From Leptobrachium leishanense (taxonomy: Eukaryota > Chordata > Amphibia > Anura > Megophryidae), in NCBI GenBank assembly GCA_009667805.1, contig CM019064.1, positions 108,660,328 through 108,724,327 on the forward strand: a stretch of 64,000 nt of DNA. The letters are read 5' to 3'. This document shows positions 1 through 12,050 of this stretch, piece by piece; the stretch's first letter is position 1, and every line of letters starts with the position of its first letter. Made by a program: the position numbers and the translations under genes. Below the pieces are notes generated by a model. The model saw nothing but the letters and a program-made list of their open reading frames with translations, had not been told where the DNA came from and did no database searches.

Positions 1-902
1 CTCTACACAGCAACTAAAATGCCTGTGTCTCGCCTATGTTATGTATTGTTTTTGCAACATTTCTATCATAGTCCTTATTTTGATTAAATTTCTAGGTAAA
101 CTGTATTTTTTATGCTGACCTTTCAAAGTTAATTGAGCAAAGAAACTAATTTCAGACATACATGTTTTTAGCTTAAAATCCTCGCAAGCTGAATTTTTTT
201 TATGCTCTTTGTTTTGTTTTTTGTTTTTTGTTTTGTTTTTATAAAGGAGGTAAGCCGAGTATGTGACACAATGTCATATTTCTTTCACACACCAGCCATT
301 TTAACAGTTGGAAACATATTAGCCCCATTAGCGGCTAATTTGTATACACGCTAAATCACAAATGGCTAGCAGGATTAGCTCCTTTCTATGCAATGTCATT
401 GCGCACATTGAGACTCAGTAGGGACTAATCATGATTGATTCACAAATTAAATTCCATAAGACACAGTGTTTTAAAAGAAATTATTGACTGTTCACTTATG
501 TAACAGGGCATTCGTTTTGTACTTTATGTTTATGTGTTTTTCATAATGTTCTTTACCGTGCATCCTGTAATTGCAGGAGCTCTTTGCAATTATTTACGCA
601 AAACATTTTGACTGCCTGAACTGACCACTACGTATCAATCTTATTAATGGTATCTTAAATTATAGTTATTACTAAATTGTGGTGCCCATGCACCTTCCAT
701 CATGGGAACAAAGTACAAAGTGAATTCTATGACAATAGTAATGGTTTTATTATTTTGACATGCATGTAATAAAATATGAAATATAACATCATTTACTTAA
801 ACCGTTCTATGTTTTACTAGAATGCATCTACGCCTCAGATTATTATTCAAAGTGAGGAACATGTAAAATAGTTTAGATATCCAAATATTCTTAACTACGT
901 CA
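1..902. other. AT-rich sequence, no feature seen
   Basis: No coding sequence, known repeat end or structured element is recognised. Homopolymer runs and low CpG content fit vertebrate intergenic or intronic DNA. Confidence 0.6.
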
Positions 903-953
903 TACACTGCCTGGCCAAAAAAAAACATCAACACCTTACCGTAAAGGTCTGTT

Positions 954-1600
954 ATGATCTGGGGTTGCTCCTTGGCCTACATTCAACAAGTTTATGTGCC
1001 TAAATAATTAGGTCAGCTGACTCCCTGAATATACTGAATGAGCAGGTTTTTCCATCAATGGATTTCTTCTTCCCTGATGGCACAGGAGTATTCCAACAGG
1101 GTTATTCAGAGAAAGGTGAAACTCTGGAAAATGTTTGGAGAAGTGAAAATTCTAGGTCACAATAGCCAAACCAGAAAATATCTCCCGTTTATCTCACTTT
1201 CCAAATCAGCTATTTTGACCTAGAATTTTCACTTCTCCAAAAGTTCTCCAGAGTTTCACCTTTCTCTGAATAACCCTGCAAGTTGACAATCCCAGGATTC
1301 ATCAGGCTCAAGAGTGGTTCAGGCAGCGTGAGACATCTTTTTCACACATGTATTGGTCACCGCAGAGTCCATACTGTAACCCCATTGTAAATGTTTGGGA
1401 TGGGCTGGAGAAGACTTTATGCAGTGATCCAACTCTCTCATCATTAATACAATAGCTTGTTGACACATTAATGCAACTTCTGGTGGAAATAAATGTGTTG
1501 ACAATGCATAAGCTTATCAAAATTATGCTACAGTGAATGTGTGCCTTCATCAAAGGTAAAGGATATCCAAATGTTAAGAGTGTGTGACTTTTTTGGTCAG
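954..1600 (+). pseudogene. Tc1-like transposase fragment (C-terminal half)
   Basis: Conceptual translation in mixed frames resembles the catalytic second half of a Tc1 transposase. There is an M-I-W-G-C stretch near 955, then sequence like '[14 protein letters not shown]' near 1050-1095. After the inserted MITE the match resumes with the region coding for 'H-T-W-F-x-x-H-E-T-S-F-S-H' and the P-Q-S-P box near 1360-1380. Tc1 transposases cut and paste at TA sites using a DDE triad. The first part, with the helix-turn-helix DNA-binding domain, is absent. Stops, frameshifts and the nested MITE make it dead. The family call is firm; exact boundaries are approximate. Confidence 0.75.
1097..1278. mobile_element. 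Hairpin MITE, CAGGGTTATTC family, 3-bp TSD
   Basis: This 182-bp near-perfect palindrome starts CAGGGTTATTCAGAGA and ends TCTCTGAATAACCCTG. It is flanked by CAA on both sides (1094-1096 and 1279-1281). It interrupts the Tc1 transposase remnant, so it is younger. The same family recurs at 4407, 22770, 23721, 29202, 29920, 31614 and 44959. The 3-bp TSD suggests PIF/Harbinger-type mobilisation, but no transposase of the family is present. Confidence 0.85.
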
Positions 1601-1717
1601 GCAGTGTATATTCAGGGCTTCCCCGAAAAAAGCTCAAAGATAGTGTCACCAGGCCAACACAATAGTTTAATTTAACTTTTAATCATATGATTGTTTTGTC
1701 TATGGAAGGATTTAGAG

Positions 1718-1899
1718 CAGTGTTTCCCAAACCTGTCGTCTGGACCGGCAAACAGGCCAGGTTTTCCAGATATCTGAAGCACAGCACAGGTGATATGATT
1801 TGCTGCTCAGTGATTGCAGGATTCAGTCTGCATTTCCCCAAGGTGATCTGCAAAATCTGGCCTGGATGAGGGTCCTGAGGAGAGGTTTGGGAAACAGTG
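1718..1899. mobile_element. hAT (Charlie-like) MITE
   Basis: The ends read CAGTGTTTCCCAAACC and, inverted, GGTTTGGGAAACAGTG. This resembles the CAGTG-TTC-CAAAC termini of hAT-Charlie elements. The flanking 8-mers ATTTAGAG (1710-1717) and ATTTAGCA (1900-1907) match at 6 of 8 positions, consistent with a decayed 8-bp hAT duplication. The 182-bp interior has no coding capacity. Confidence 0.7.
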
Positions 1900-1907
1900 A
1901 TTTAGCA

Positions 1908-2912
1908 GATAACAATGAAGGAGGTTATTCCACAAACGCTAATGGTTGCTGAAGCTGCAAACACCGGCAAGCTTTGCTATTGCTGCAACTCAAACGCTGG
2001 CTGTTTGTTTTTGCATAATCAAAACAGTTATTTAAAATTTTTATGAGTTCTTACATGCAAATGTCTCCTATGTTTTAAATGAAAATGTATTTATTTTCAC
2101 TTAGCTGTGACTAGCATTTTCTAGCCAATACTATGTCCTCAAATCGAGCAGCGAGGCCTAGCACCTATTCCAATAACAGAAAGGACCTTAAAGTTCTTGG
2201 TGAATGCAGAGATGCTAATGTAATCTTGAATATTTTTTATCTGCAAAGTCTCCGAAGACCTTACATCTAGATTCTCCAACTCAACCAAGAATTTTAATGA
2301 ATCTAGCACATCGAATCAATAACATTTTATATTTGAAATTGGTGTCAAACACTTTTATCATCATCCTGATTACTACCTGCTTTCCATTTCTTTGACCTCA
2401 AATAACAAAATTGGAAAAGAACAGCGAAAGACGTCCTTGAACCATTTCAATTACAGTTTCATATCTTGGTAGGTGGATGTTAGAAGGAGGTGGATTTCTT
2501 AATGTTTGTTGTTTGATTTTCTTCTTAACAAATCGCAACTCAGTGACAATGCGCTCAGTTATTAAATAATGATACAAAATAGTGCAGGCTTTACCGGAAT
2601 ACAAAAGTTTGGAAAGATCACATTAAATTCATGCCTAGGGCTTTTAAGTCTGGACAAACTGTTCTGAACAATACGTTTAGATGGATATCTTTGAATGAGC
2701 ATTGCATAAATATTCTTATCAACAAATACCTTGAGTAAATTAAAACTGGGATTACTTAGTAAATCTAGTAATTAAGAAGGAGAAAATGTCATTTAATTAT
2801 ACAATGCGCAGAGCACAGTTTCTTCCTTTTATACATTTATCTAAGAAAGGAAATTGTTTTGGTTCTTTGAAGTCAATAACAGTCAACTTAGTGATTATTG
2901 TGATAAGTCAGA

Positions 2913-2943
<31 letters not shown>

Positions 2944-4406
2944 CTGTATATGTATATATATACAAATCACGAGTATAGCAGTACGTAGTGATTTTGGCAT
3001 CTGGACTAACACAGCCTATCGAATTTATATATATATATTAACACCTTTACTACCAAGTGCTGGTATTTTTTTGGTACACTTTGTATTTCAAACAGTGGAT
3101 ACAAAGTTAACAATTAAATATGGGGAAGATAGACATTCGGCACAGAGATTGTTATTTTGAGATAGGTAAAAAGTAAAATAAGATCAGCCTGCTCATTTTT
3201 AATGTATTTGTTTATTCTTTACAGAAATAGTATTAGAAAGAAAGATGCTAAACTCTAAATGGTGTCCATCATCTTACACAACTATCACACCGGGTCTGCA
3301 TTATTGGCATACAGACAGTAAGAACCTTTGAGTCAGATACAGCAAATGTGGAAAAGATAATAAAACTCATCAGATCTCCTGCTTATGGGGGTTTGCAGTC
3401 ATTATAATGAGATTAATAGCAATGCAGCCTCCACAAAATACCAATAGAACGTTAAAATAATATTTGTATATGGCATAATGCCTGTGTACGGAAATTATAG
3501 CAATAGCATGTGTCTGTTCTGTACATGGATTTTTAGCAATTATGACCCTAAAATATTATTTCTGTACAATAAAGAGTGACCCAGCTCTTGCTGTGTTCTG
3601 CCCTTTCTGTGGCTGTTGTAATGCAACAGTACATTTTTCATCTTTTGTTATAGTGTGGTTTTGGAGTTGCTATTTGCAGCTTGTTTACAGTAATACAGGA
3701 TGACTGCATAACAATAAAATAAAGACTTGTTTCTTCACACTAATCTTGCTTTAAAAAGTTATGCAAATGTGGTTTTGATATGCTAATGGTTGCTTTCAAT
3801 GCATTACAATGCAGGTTAACTTGTTATTGGTATGAAAGAGTTAAAATGCAGCTGCAGGTTTTAACGTTAAAATCATGAATAATTTACAGCAAACGTCACA
3901 ACCATATCACATGATGAAATCTTACAGAGATTAATGTTTTTATTTTGAGATTATGTGACAGTCTGACTACACACAAGAGAACACCATTAATTTATAATAA
4001 GACTTCTTATGGAGAAGTTTCATTGTAGGTGAATGAATAATCATGCATTCAAATATGCAAAAAAAACGTGTTTTTTTTTCATACAATCTTCAATTTTTTT
4101 CCATTTCTTTAATGAATTTTACAATACTATTTCAGTTGACTTTGTTGAAGATTTCAGGTTTACGTCAGCTAGTGTGTGCTGCTTTCAATTATAATGTTAT
4201 AATATAGTCAGAGAACATCAGGGAATCTATGGTGTAGACAGAGTCAAAGGTTTTACCCCTAGCAATTATTTGCTACGTATTTTTAAAAGATGCCTGCAAG
4301 ATATGCCATTTTTGTAAAAGCAATAGTATCTAGCAGTACATGAGAAACTTTACAGTGTTAGTTGTTTTATCATAATAAAAGAGAGGTCATAAAGAACAAA
4401 AAATAT
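1908..4406. other. AT-rich sequence without recognised genes
   Basis: Apart from the TA-rich microsatellite near 2.9 kb, no recognisable element or exon is seen. Short open frames here are what AT-rich non-coding DNA gives by chance. Confidence 0.55.
2917..2962. repeat. (TA)n microsatellite
   Basis: A run of TA dinucleotides with a few interruptions. A shorter TA run follows at about 3027-3039. Confidence 0.95.
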
Positions 4407-5316
4407 CAGAGTTATTCAAAGAGCTCCGAATTGTGGCCGAAAGGTAACCGAATGCTGAAATTCATCGTACGCTTACCTTTCCTGGCCATTCGGCTATCCA
4501 GAGCGAAGGCAGTTCGCCAAATGTTGGCGAATTGCCTGCACATATGGTGCCTGTTCGGTGCCTGTTCGAGGGGAGTGAAATCCCCATAGAGAAGCAATGC
4601 TTCGTCTATTCAGAGAACACAAAACAGCTGAGAATGGTTGCCGAAATGCCCTGCCATTCGGTGGTTTCATTTGACAGGTTTATTCAGGAGAATCCCATAG
4701 GCTTAAATGTTAAAAATATTCCCATTTTAATCCAATATCTAATAAGCCGTTTATTATTTTATTCTGCATTAAACAGTCCCTTTATTTTTAGATTTTTTTA
4801 GGATCTTTTAGGCATTACTTGGGATTTTTTTGCGAAAAAAAATCAGGTTTTTTTAAAATAGTTTTTTCTTTTTTCTGTAACAGCCCTTTTTATTATCATT
4901 CATTGGATCTTAGATGTAAATTCCAGACATTTTCGTTCTGTAGTTTCTTTGCAAACAGCGTTTCACTTTTCAAACATTCAAGCGTACTGTTTTTTTTTTT
5001 TCTCACTCCATTCGCCCGCAGTGTCGGGTTTTTCCGGCGGCTGCTCTGCGCTCTGATCGGTTCCTGCTCGGGTTTCTTGGCGTGTTCGGCGGTGTTAATT
5101 CAGATGTTTTTGCTGGTTTCGGTGTGCGTTCGCCGGGTTTTGCGGTGAGTGTTCGTCGGGTTTGTGGTGACTTTTCCCTGCACTACGACGGCCATGTGGT
5201 GCTTGCTGAATACACCGCAGGGTCCCCGAAATGGGATCGCCAAATCGCACCGAATTGAAGAGAACAAAAAGTCACCGAACATGTGGTGACTTTTCATTTC
5301 TCTTTGAATAACCCTG
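4407..5316. mobile_element. CAGGGTTATTC-family element, about 0.9 kb
   Basis: The left end reads CAGAGTTATTCAAAGAG and the right end CTTTGAATAACCCTG, with TAT on each flank (4404-4406 and 5317-5319). Inside the ends are arms with pairs such as AAGGTAACCGAA. The interior carries the shared module (about 4689-4815) that also occurs beside hAT-type ends elsewhere in the window. No transposase is encoded. Copies at 22770, 23721 and 44959 have the same architecture. Confidence 0.85.
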
Positions 5317-6512
5317 TATATGAAATAAAAATAAATCCATACAACATAAATTGGACTATATTACTTTTTTTAATTTAGTATGCATTTTCTGTACTTTAAA
5401 GCAACAATGTGACATTTATATGAAAAATAAACTAAGTAAAAAACATATTGTTGTAGCCTAAATATTTGGAATCAGCAATGTTTGCTAAGTGTCTCTTTGT
5501 CTTTTACTTGTTAACATTTATAATTACCAAAACAGATGCAATCAATGCAAAACAGAATGTTCTTACAAATGTCCAGAATCATTTAATGAAAAGACATGCT
5601 GTCGATGCAAAAATAGTGTGCTGTACCGTATAATAATGTTACATTCTGAAAACGATTTGCTGAAGGTGTCTTTTAAATAAAGTTCCCTTATGTCAGTAAT
5701 TTTGCTGAGGAAACAGATAACTGTGTTATGAATGCAGTATATTTCAACAAATTTATTTTTAAGTCAGGATACGTTGCTATATTGAACTTCTTAATACAGA
5801 TGTGTAATACATATTTTACGAGGCTTAAATTAAATTTAAGCTGATATTCAAAATATTGGTCAAACTGATATAATGCAATTTTATGATTATATGGTTCTCT
5901 TTAAAATAATAAACTGCCATGCTGCATTCCGTGCAATATAATGTGTCCTTTTCCAGATTGCTCTACGGGTTGGGTTTCTCTGCTTTCTTTGTAATATCTG
6001 CTGTCCTATAGCAATAATAAGCTTCTGTTATTAGTATCTCTCAGACAACATTAACACACCTTCCTACTTCAGATTGTTGAAATTTAATCCCATCATTACC
6101 AAGATTGAGTATACTTGATTCTCAAAGTAACTGTTGATGTACCATTATCTAATATACTTGATTTGGTTTAATTCTAGAGCAAAGAAAATAAATTTATTTA
6201 AATCACAAACAAAATTCATTTGCAAATGAACTGAAGGATGTGCCTGCAAAGATTTAAAATCTTGGGCATGACAGTAAAGGTGCCAAAACAGTTTAAAGAG
6301 CCTGGAATCTGTTGTATTTCTTTGAGATCGAACATTAAAGCTGTATTATGGAGATGTAGTAGTGCTTTTTATCCTGCAGATGGTACCATCTGCCTGTCAA
6401 ATAATGCATAATTTGAAAATATGCTTTTGAGATTTTCAGGTACATTTTCACTTTATGTCTCCGTCAATTTTTTTTCCATAAAACCACTGCATCTTGGCAG
6501 TGGTTTTCTAGA
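5317..6512. other. AT-rich sequence, no feature seen
   Basis: No coding or repeat signature is recognised except a short AAAACCACTGC / GCAGTGGTTTT hairpin near 6480-6508. Confidence 0.55.
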
Positions 6513-6640
6513 CATTATTATTATTATTATTATTATTCTTTATTTATAAAGCGCCAGCATATTCCGCAGCGCTGACATCAGATTGGTAGCGAAGGGGCAA
6601 GCTACTTCAGAGGAGATACATAATTAGTTACATAATTAAA
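6513..6640 (-). repeat. L2-like LINE/SINE 3' tail
   Basis: An (ATT)n run at 6513-6537 is followed by TTTATAAAGCGCCAGCATAT and an AGCGCTG block. Read on the minus strand this is a 'gcgctata-aata' 3' end with an (AAT)n tail, common at the 3' ends of L2-clade LINEs and their SINEs in frogs and fish. Related tails lie at 43250-43400 (plus) and 54871-54960 (minus). Confidence 0.55.
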
Positions 6641-7614
6641 AACAGTGTACCACTCTGTTGTGTATATGTGTGAAGTGTAGCTGCTGTTAGTAAAGTTAAT
6701 TTGGAATATGGTCATACATAGGAAATTATGATGCACTCAATAATATGTAGTTCATCCTTAGGCCCGAAGAAACAATCAGCAGTCTTTAATTAACTTCAGA
6801 TCTCCAGCTACTTTAAATTAGGGATGAGCCGAACACCCCCCTGTTCGGTTCGCATTCGAACAATTTCAAAAGTTCGTGTTTGAACTCGAACACGAACCGA
6901 ACTCAATGCAAGTCAATGGGACTCAAAAGTTCAGTTTTTAGAGTGCCCTGCAAGAGGGCATATATGCAAGATATTTGCCATAAAAGGTGTATGGGGGTCT
7001 GGGTAGTGCCCTGGGGGACAGGAAACAGGGAAAAAAGTAAAAAAAAAAACCTTGTTAAAAAGGGACAGTGAGTTTTCCATGAGATAAGGGTTAAAAATAA
7101 AAACGAAAAATTCCTTCAAATATCATGCCTATGAGGTCCCCATAACCTGCCCGTGAAGTGGCGGATTTGTAGGATGTATAGAAACATTTAAAAACAAAAA
7201 AATGACGTTTCAAATGACGATGAACGCTTTTCCTTTAATCTATTCATAAACTACTGCTTGGGGCGGCAGTCTGTATTAAAAGAGAAGACCTTTTAGGACA
7301 CGCCGAACAAGTTTAGTGATTTTTTTGCTAAATTATGGTGAAACTTATGCAGGCTTTGGATGAAAGTAACAATAGGTGCTTTAAAATTGGGCCTTTAGTG
7401 TCAGCAACAGTAACCACTCTGTGGTATTGTGGAAGAGTGCAGGGTTGGACCCTGCGTTCCAAAAAATTAAAATGATATAAATCTGGTACAGGTGTCAGTG
7501 CAGTCAAATATTGTGCCTTTGGTGGCAGCAAGTGCCTTCACACCTTAACCCCTTTGTGGTATTGTGGAAGAGTTCAGTGGTGGAGGTTTTGTGAATGCAG
7601 AAGACATCCCCGAT

Positions 7615-10600
7615 CTATTCCGTTACGTCAGCATCAGGGGATTGATAGATGCTGATCCAGGACTGATTCATTTTTATAAATGTCAGCCGGTCTACAGAGT
7701 CGGTGGACAGATGCACTCTTTTGTCTGTGACAAAACCTCCAGTGGCACTGAACGTCCTTTCAGAAAGCACACTGGATGAAGGGCAACCTAGTAGCTGCAT
7801 AGCATATTGGCTAAATTCTGTCCAGTGATCCAATCTCAATTCCCAGTAAGCCAGTGGATCATCTGCTGGAAAGGTATCCAGGTCTGCCCTTGCCCCTAGG
7901 CAGTCCTGCACCATACGGTGAAGACGCTGGCAATGGGTGCCTACATTTGACGTCCCTGGGCGTCGTGGACTAAAAAAATTTAAAAAGGCATCAGTCAAGC
8001 GGCCCCGGCCTTCACCACTATTCCTCTGATCATCCGCTGCCTCAGAAGCACCTGTGTCATCACTTGGTAACCTACCAGTGCCTGGAAAGGTGTTACACAA
8101 GTGTTGCTTTAGAGCGTCCTCAAGATTTTTCATCCTGTGCTCCCTCTGTGCGGGCAGGATGAGCTCTGCAACTTTACACTTGTATCGTGGATCAAGAAGG
8201 CTTGCCAACCAGTAATGATCCCTCTCCTTGATAACACGAATCCTGGGGTCCTTTACCAGGCTTTTCAGGATAAGGGAGCCCATGCAGCGTAGGTTGGAGG
8301 TGGCATTAGCTTCCGAGTCTTCCTGGTCAAAGAGGATGACCCCATCGTGCACTTCCTCCTTCCAGCCACGTACTAGTCCTTATGTTTCTGGGCACACAAA
8401 ACCCTCCCTTGAGGAATCCCCACCTTCAATGCCCCCACTACTTAAATATTCCTCCTCCTCCTCATCCTCCTCCTGTCTGATCTGAGGAGGACCCGCTGGA
8501 ATGCTGTCTGCGGAAAGACTAGGGCCTTGAGAGCTAGGGAAGGCCTCCTCTTCCTCCCGCTGCTCTGCCTCTAGAGCCACATCTATAATTCTCCGCAGAG
8601 TGCGCTCCAGCAGGAAAACTAAAGGAATGGTGTCACTGATGCATGCACTGTCCCTGCTCACCATCCTTGTTGCCTCCTCAAATGGTGGCAGTACAGTGCA
8701 TGCATCCTTGATCATCAGCCACTGCGGGGGGGGGGAACTAAGTTGACCTGAACCTGTCCTTGTGCCATACTCACACAGGAACTCGTTGATGGCCCTCTGC
8801 TGCTTGTGCAGACACTGCAGCATTGCTAATGTCGAGTTCCACCGATGGGCATGTCACAGATCAGACGGTTTGTAGGAAGGTGGAATTCTCTTTGAATTTC
8901 TGCTAGGCAAACACTTGCTGGGAATGACCGTCTGAAGTGGCTGCAGACTTTTCTGGCCTGGCTGAGAAGCTCTGCCAGCCCTGGGTCCCTGGTTAGGAAA
9001 CGCTGTACCACCAGATTTAGGACGTGTGCTAGGCATGGTACATGCGTCAACTTGCCCAGGCTTAGGGTGGAGAGAAGGTTGCTGCCATTATCACAGACGA
9101 CCATTCCCAGCTGAAGCTGGTGTAGTGTTAACCATCTCTGCACCTGCCCCTGCAGAGCTGACATAATTTCTGGCCCGGTGTGGCTCCTGTCCCCTAAACA
9201 AACAAGCTCAAGCACAGTATGGCATCTTTTTGCTTGAGCCATTGCGTAGCCCCTGTCACGCGTCAGTTTAGGCTAGGGTCAGACTGAGGCAGTGCGAACG
9301 CGCGTGCAGGCGCACTTAATCACGGCCGTGCTAGCAGCAGATGCCGGGCAATGACGGCCAATATACGAAGTACGGTAGCACAAAAGTGCGGCCGCGCAAC
9401 GCAAGCGGCAAACAAACGCATTTTTTCGAGAACGTGAAACCACTAGTACTGACGTACAGAGTGCGCTGCGTCCGCTAGCGGCGGGTGTGCGTGATTAGGA
9501 GACGTCAGACGCTGCTAATGTCCAGCCAACATAACGTCCAGACCCAAAAAGTGTTTTATTGATGATCCGTACAAAATCACGGATGGAACTGCGCATCGTA
9601 TGACCGCTATTGCGTATTCCGTGAAAAAATACGTCCATTCGTTCGAACGCACTTTTTCACGGACAACGTGAAAAATGCGTTAGTCTGACCCTAGCCTTAA
9701 CTGCCACTTTGCCAGAGACAGAGAATGAGGAGGAGGAGGAAGAGGGAGAGGTGGTGGTGGAGCAGACAGACCTCATACAAGCAGCTTTCTGGAGGCGTGG
9801 TGGATGAACAAGCTCCAGCACAGAGCCCCGTCTTGGATCCCTCCCAGCTGCAATCAGAGTTACCCAGTGTGCCGTAAAGGAAATGTAACGGCCCTGTCCA
9901 TGCTTGCTGGACCACGTGTCTAAAGTCACATGCACCTTGCTGCTGACTGCCTTTCCCAATGACTCGATAACATTGTCTTCCACGTGCTGGTATAGTGCTG
10001 GAATGGCCTTCCTTTAAAAGTAATGGTGTTTTGGAACCTGCCACTGTGGTACAGCGCATTCAGCAAATTCACGGAAGGGAGCAGAGTCCACCAGCTGGAA
10101 AGGCAGCAGCTGTAATGCGAGTAATTTTGCTAAGCTGGCATTTAGACGCTGTGCTTGGGGATGGTTGGGACTATATTTTTTCTTACGCTGCAGCAGCTGA
10201 GGCAACGTAATCTGACTGCGTAAATCTTCAGCTGATGGGATGCTGTCACATTGTGAGGAAGGACCTGGTACATCCATTACTGTAGCATCATCCCTGTCAG
10301 TGGATGTTGGAGTCAATGACATGGCAGGACATATAGTGGGGGTAGAGACAGGTGAGGAGGACTTAAGCAAAGTTTTGCGCCAACAGGATGCGTGGCATGT
10401 GGTCATATGTCGCCTCAAGCACGTGGTACCCAAGCATCCGGTGTCTTTCCCACGCTTGAGCCTCATCTGACATAGATTACAAATAGCAATGGTGCGGTCT
10501 GCTGCACATTTCTTAAAGAACTCCCAGACAGCAGAGTTCCTGTATGTGTGCTTTGAGACAACAGCGCTCTGCACCTGAGCAGCTCTGACATCTGATGCCT

Positions 10601-11277
10601 TGGACTGGCTAGTGCTACAGTTGGTCATAGAGGATGTTGTGCCTCGTGTTTGTTGTGCCTCCTCCTCCTCACTTGACTCCTCTGTTCAATCAGGCACCCA
10701 GGTGGAGTCAGTGACCTCATCATCATTGTCATCACCCCCTATCTCCTTGTCACTGGAACCAACTTGGCAGTATGCTGCAGCTGCTGGGGCAACATGAGTG
10801 CCAGTTATTTGTGTGTCACTGGCACCCCCTTCCTCTAGGTTGATTATACTCCCTTCCTCAACCTCAGAGATTGAATCAGAGCACTGTACTTGCTGCGCAT
10901 CCTCAAGCAGCATGTCACTGTCATTGTAGTCAAACAATTCAGCTGACTCCTCCGTGTGTGATAGTGAGGCTATGGCAGGAGTAGCTGTGGACATGGAGGC
11001 TGCATTAGATGCTTTGGCAGCTGAGGTGGACTGTAGAGCACTACAAGCCTGGCTGGCAGAGGGCTGGGAGGATGAGGGTGGCCTGGTTAGCCAATCCACC
11101 AAATCCTCTGTATGTTGCTGCTGCTGCTTAAGCACCAGTTAGAAAGGACAAGCATGCCCCTGCAGAGGATGCACCACGTCCACGACGACCAGAGGCACAG
11201 CCTCCCGACACAGAGGCTGCTTGCCCTCTTATCTGTGCCTGGGAGCGTCTGCCTGTCCTTTTTGGTCTTTCTGACAT
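7615..11277 (-). pseudogene. BED-type hAT transposase, inactivated
   Basis: This is a cut-and-paste transposase gene read right to left. An ATG at 11277 opens an Arg/Gly-rich N-terminus, then a Glu/Ser/Asp-rich acidic region (10690-11135). A BED zinc finger follows near 10430-10560 (C-x2-C in 'ICNLC', then H-x4-H in 'RRHMTTCH'). The catalytic region shows 'LDTWSS' (about 9910) and 'CDNGSNL' (about 9095), the two Asp boxes, then the family motif R-W-N-S-T (about 8840). The C-terminal dimerisation domain at 7640-7860 has 'CPSSSVLSERTFSATGG'. In-frame stops occur near 10686, 10014 and 8380. Frameshifts lie near 11135 and 8850, and a MITE splits it at 9271. The family is certain; the gene is dead. 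Confidence 0.92.
9271..9696. mobile_element. Harbinger-type MITE (GGCTAGGGTCAGAC family), copy 1
   Basis: This 426-bp MITE has ends GGCTAGGGTCAGAC / GTCTGACCCTAGCC and TTA on both sides (9268-9270 and 9697-9699). It is inserted in the hAT transposase coding region. Removing it with one TTA rejoins the reading frame exactly across the site. The interior is CpG-dense and non-coding. TWA-type 3-bp duplications are typical of PIF/Harbinger transposases. Confidence 0.92.
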
Positions 11278-11296
11278 GGTGCGTGATATATAGGAT

Positions 11297-12050
11297 TAAA
11301 GATATACAGAACTCTGATTCAACTCTGTTATAAAAATTGGAGATATTCTGCAGAACTCTGATTCAACTCTGGTATAAAGATTAAAGATTTCCAGAACTCT
11401 GGTATAACTCAGTGAGATACCCTGATAGCTGGCAGCCAGTGACAAGACACAGATTACAATTCCCAGAAACCTCCTATAAGTCAGTGAGACCCCTGATGGG
11501 AGGCAGTGACAAGACACAAATTATAATTCCCAGAAACCACCTACAAGTAAGTGAGACCCCCTGATAGGACCCCCTGATAGCTGGCAACAGTGACAAGACA
11601 CAGATTACAATTCGAGGAAATCTGCTAGAAGTATGTGGGACCCCCTGATAGCTGGCAGCCAGTGAGAAGACACAGATTACAATTCCCAAAAACCTCCTAT
11701 AAATCAGTGAGACCCCCTGATGGGTGGCAGTGAGACCACACAGATTAGAGCAATTCACAGATATCTTGTAGAAATTACTGACCCCCAAAATAGTTGCTGG
11801 GAGTGAGAACACACAGATTACCACAATTCCCAGATATTTAGTATAAATAACTGACCCCCAAAATACTTGGTGGCAGTGAGAACACACAGATTACCACAAT
11901 TCCCAGAAATTTTGTAGAAATGAGACCCCCAAAATACTTGGTGGCAGTGAGAACACACAGATTAGAACAATTCCCAGATATTTTGTAGAAATTAGACCCC
12001 CCCAATAGCTGGTGGCAGACTGGCAGTGAGAACACACACTAACAGAACAA
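11297..12050. repeat. Subterminal tandem repeats of the hAT element
   Basis: About ten degenerate units of roughly 70-90 bp share 'ACACAGATTAC-A-AATTCCCAGA', a 'GTAGAAAT' or 'CTATAAGTCAGTGAG' segment and 'ACCCCCTGATAGCTGG' or 'ACCCCCAAAATA'. They lie between the transposase start and the right TIR. The position suggests a promoter or enhancer block, or transposase-binding repeats. The open frames in it (such as repeated 'ICVFSLP') follow from the repetition and are not genes. Confidence 0.85.

Larger units (their letters stand above)
903..1608 (+). mobile_element. Tc1/mariner element, internally deleted remnant
   Basis: The left end reads TACACTGCCTGGCCAAAA and the right end reads TTTTGGTCAGGCAGTGTA, a matching inverted pair with TA at each outer edge, as in Tc1/mariner transposons. 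At about 0.7 kb, part of it a later insertion, it is far shorter than the roughly 1.6 kb of a complete element. Only the C-terminal half of the transposase is recognisable, so the 5' half is deleted. A hairpin MITE sits inside at 1097-1278. It cannot encode an active transposase. Confidence 0.85.

Noticed and set aside
8228..8485. Plus-strand frame with a Ser run
   Set aside because: Shadow of the minus-strand transposase, opposite a Glu-rich segment.
11474..12035. Repeated 'ICVFSLP' protein
   Set aside because: Translation of the subterminal tandem repeats of the hAT element, opposite to any expected domain.
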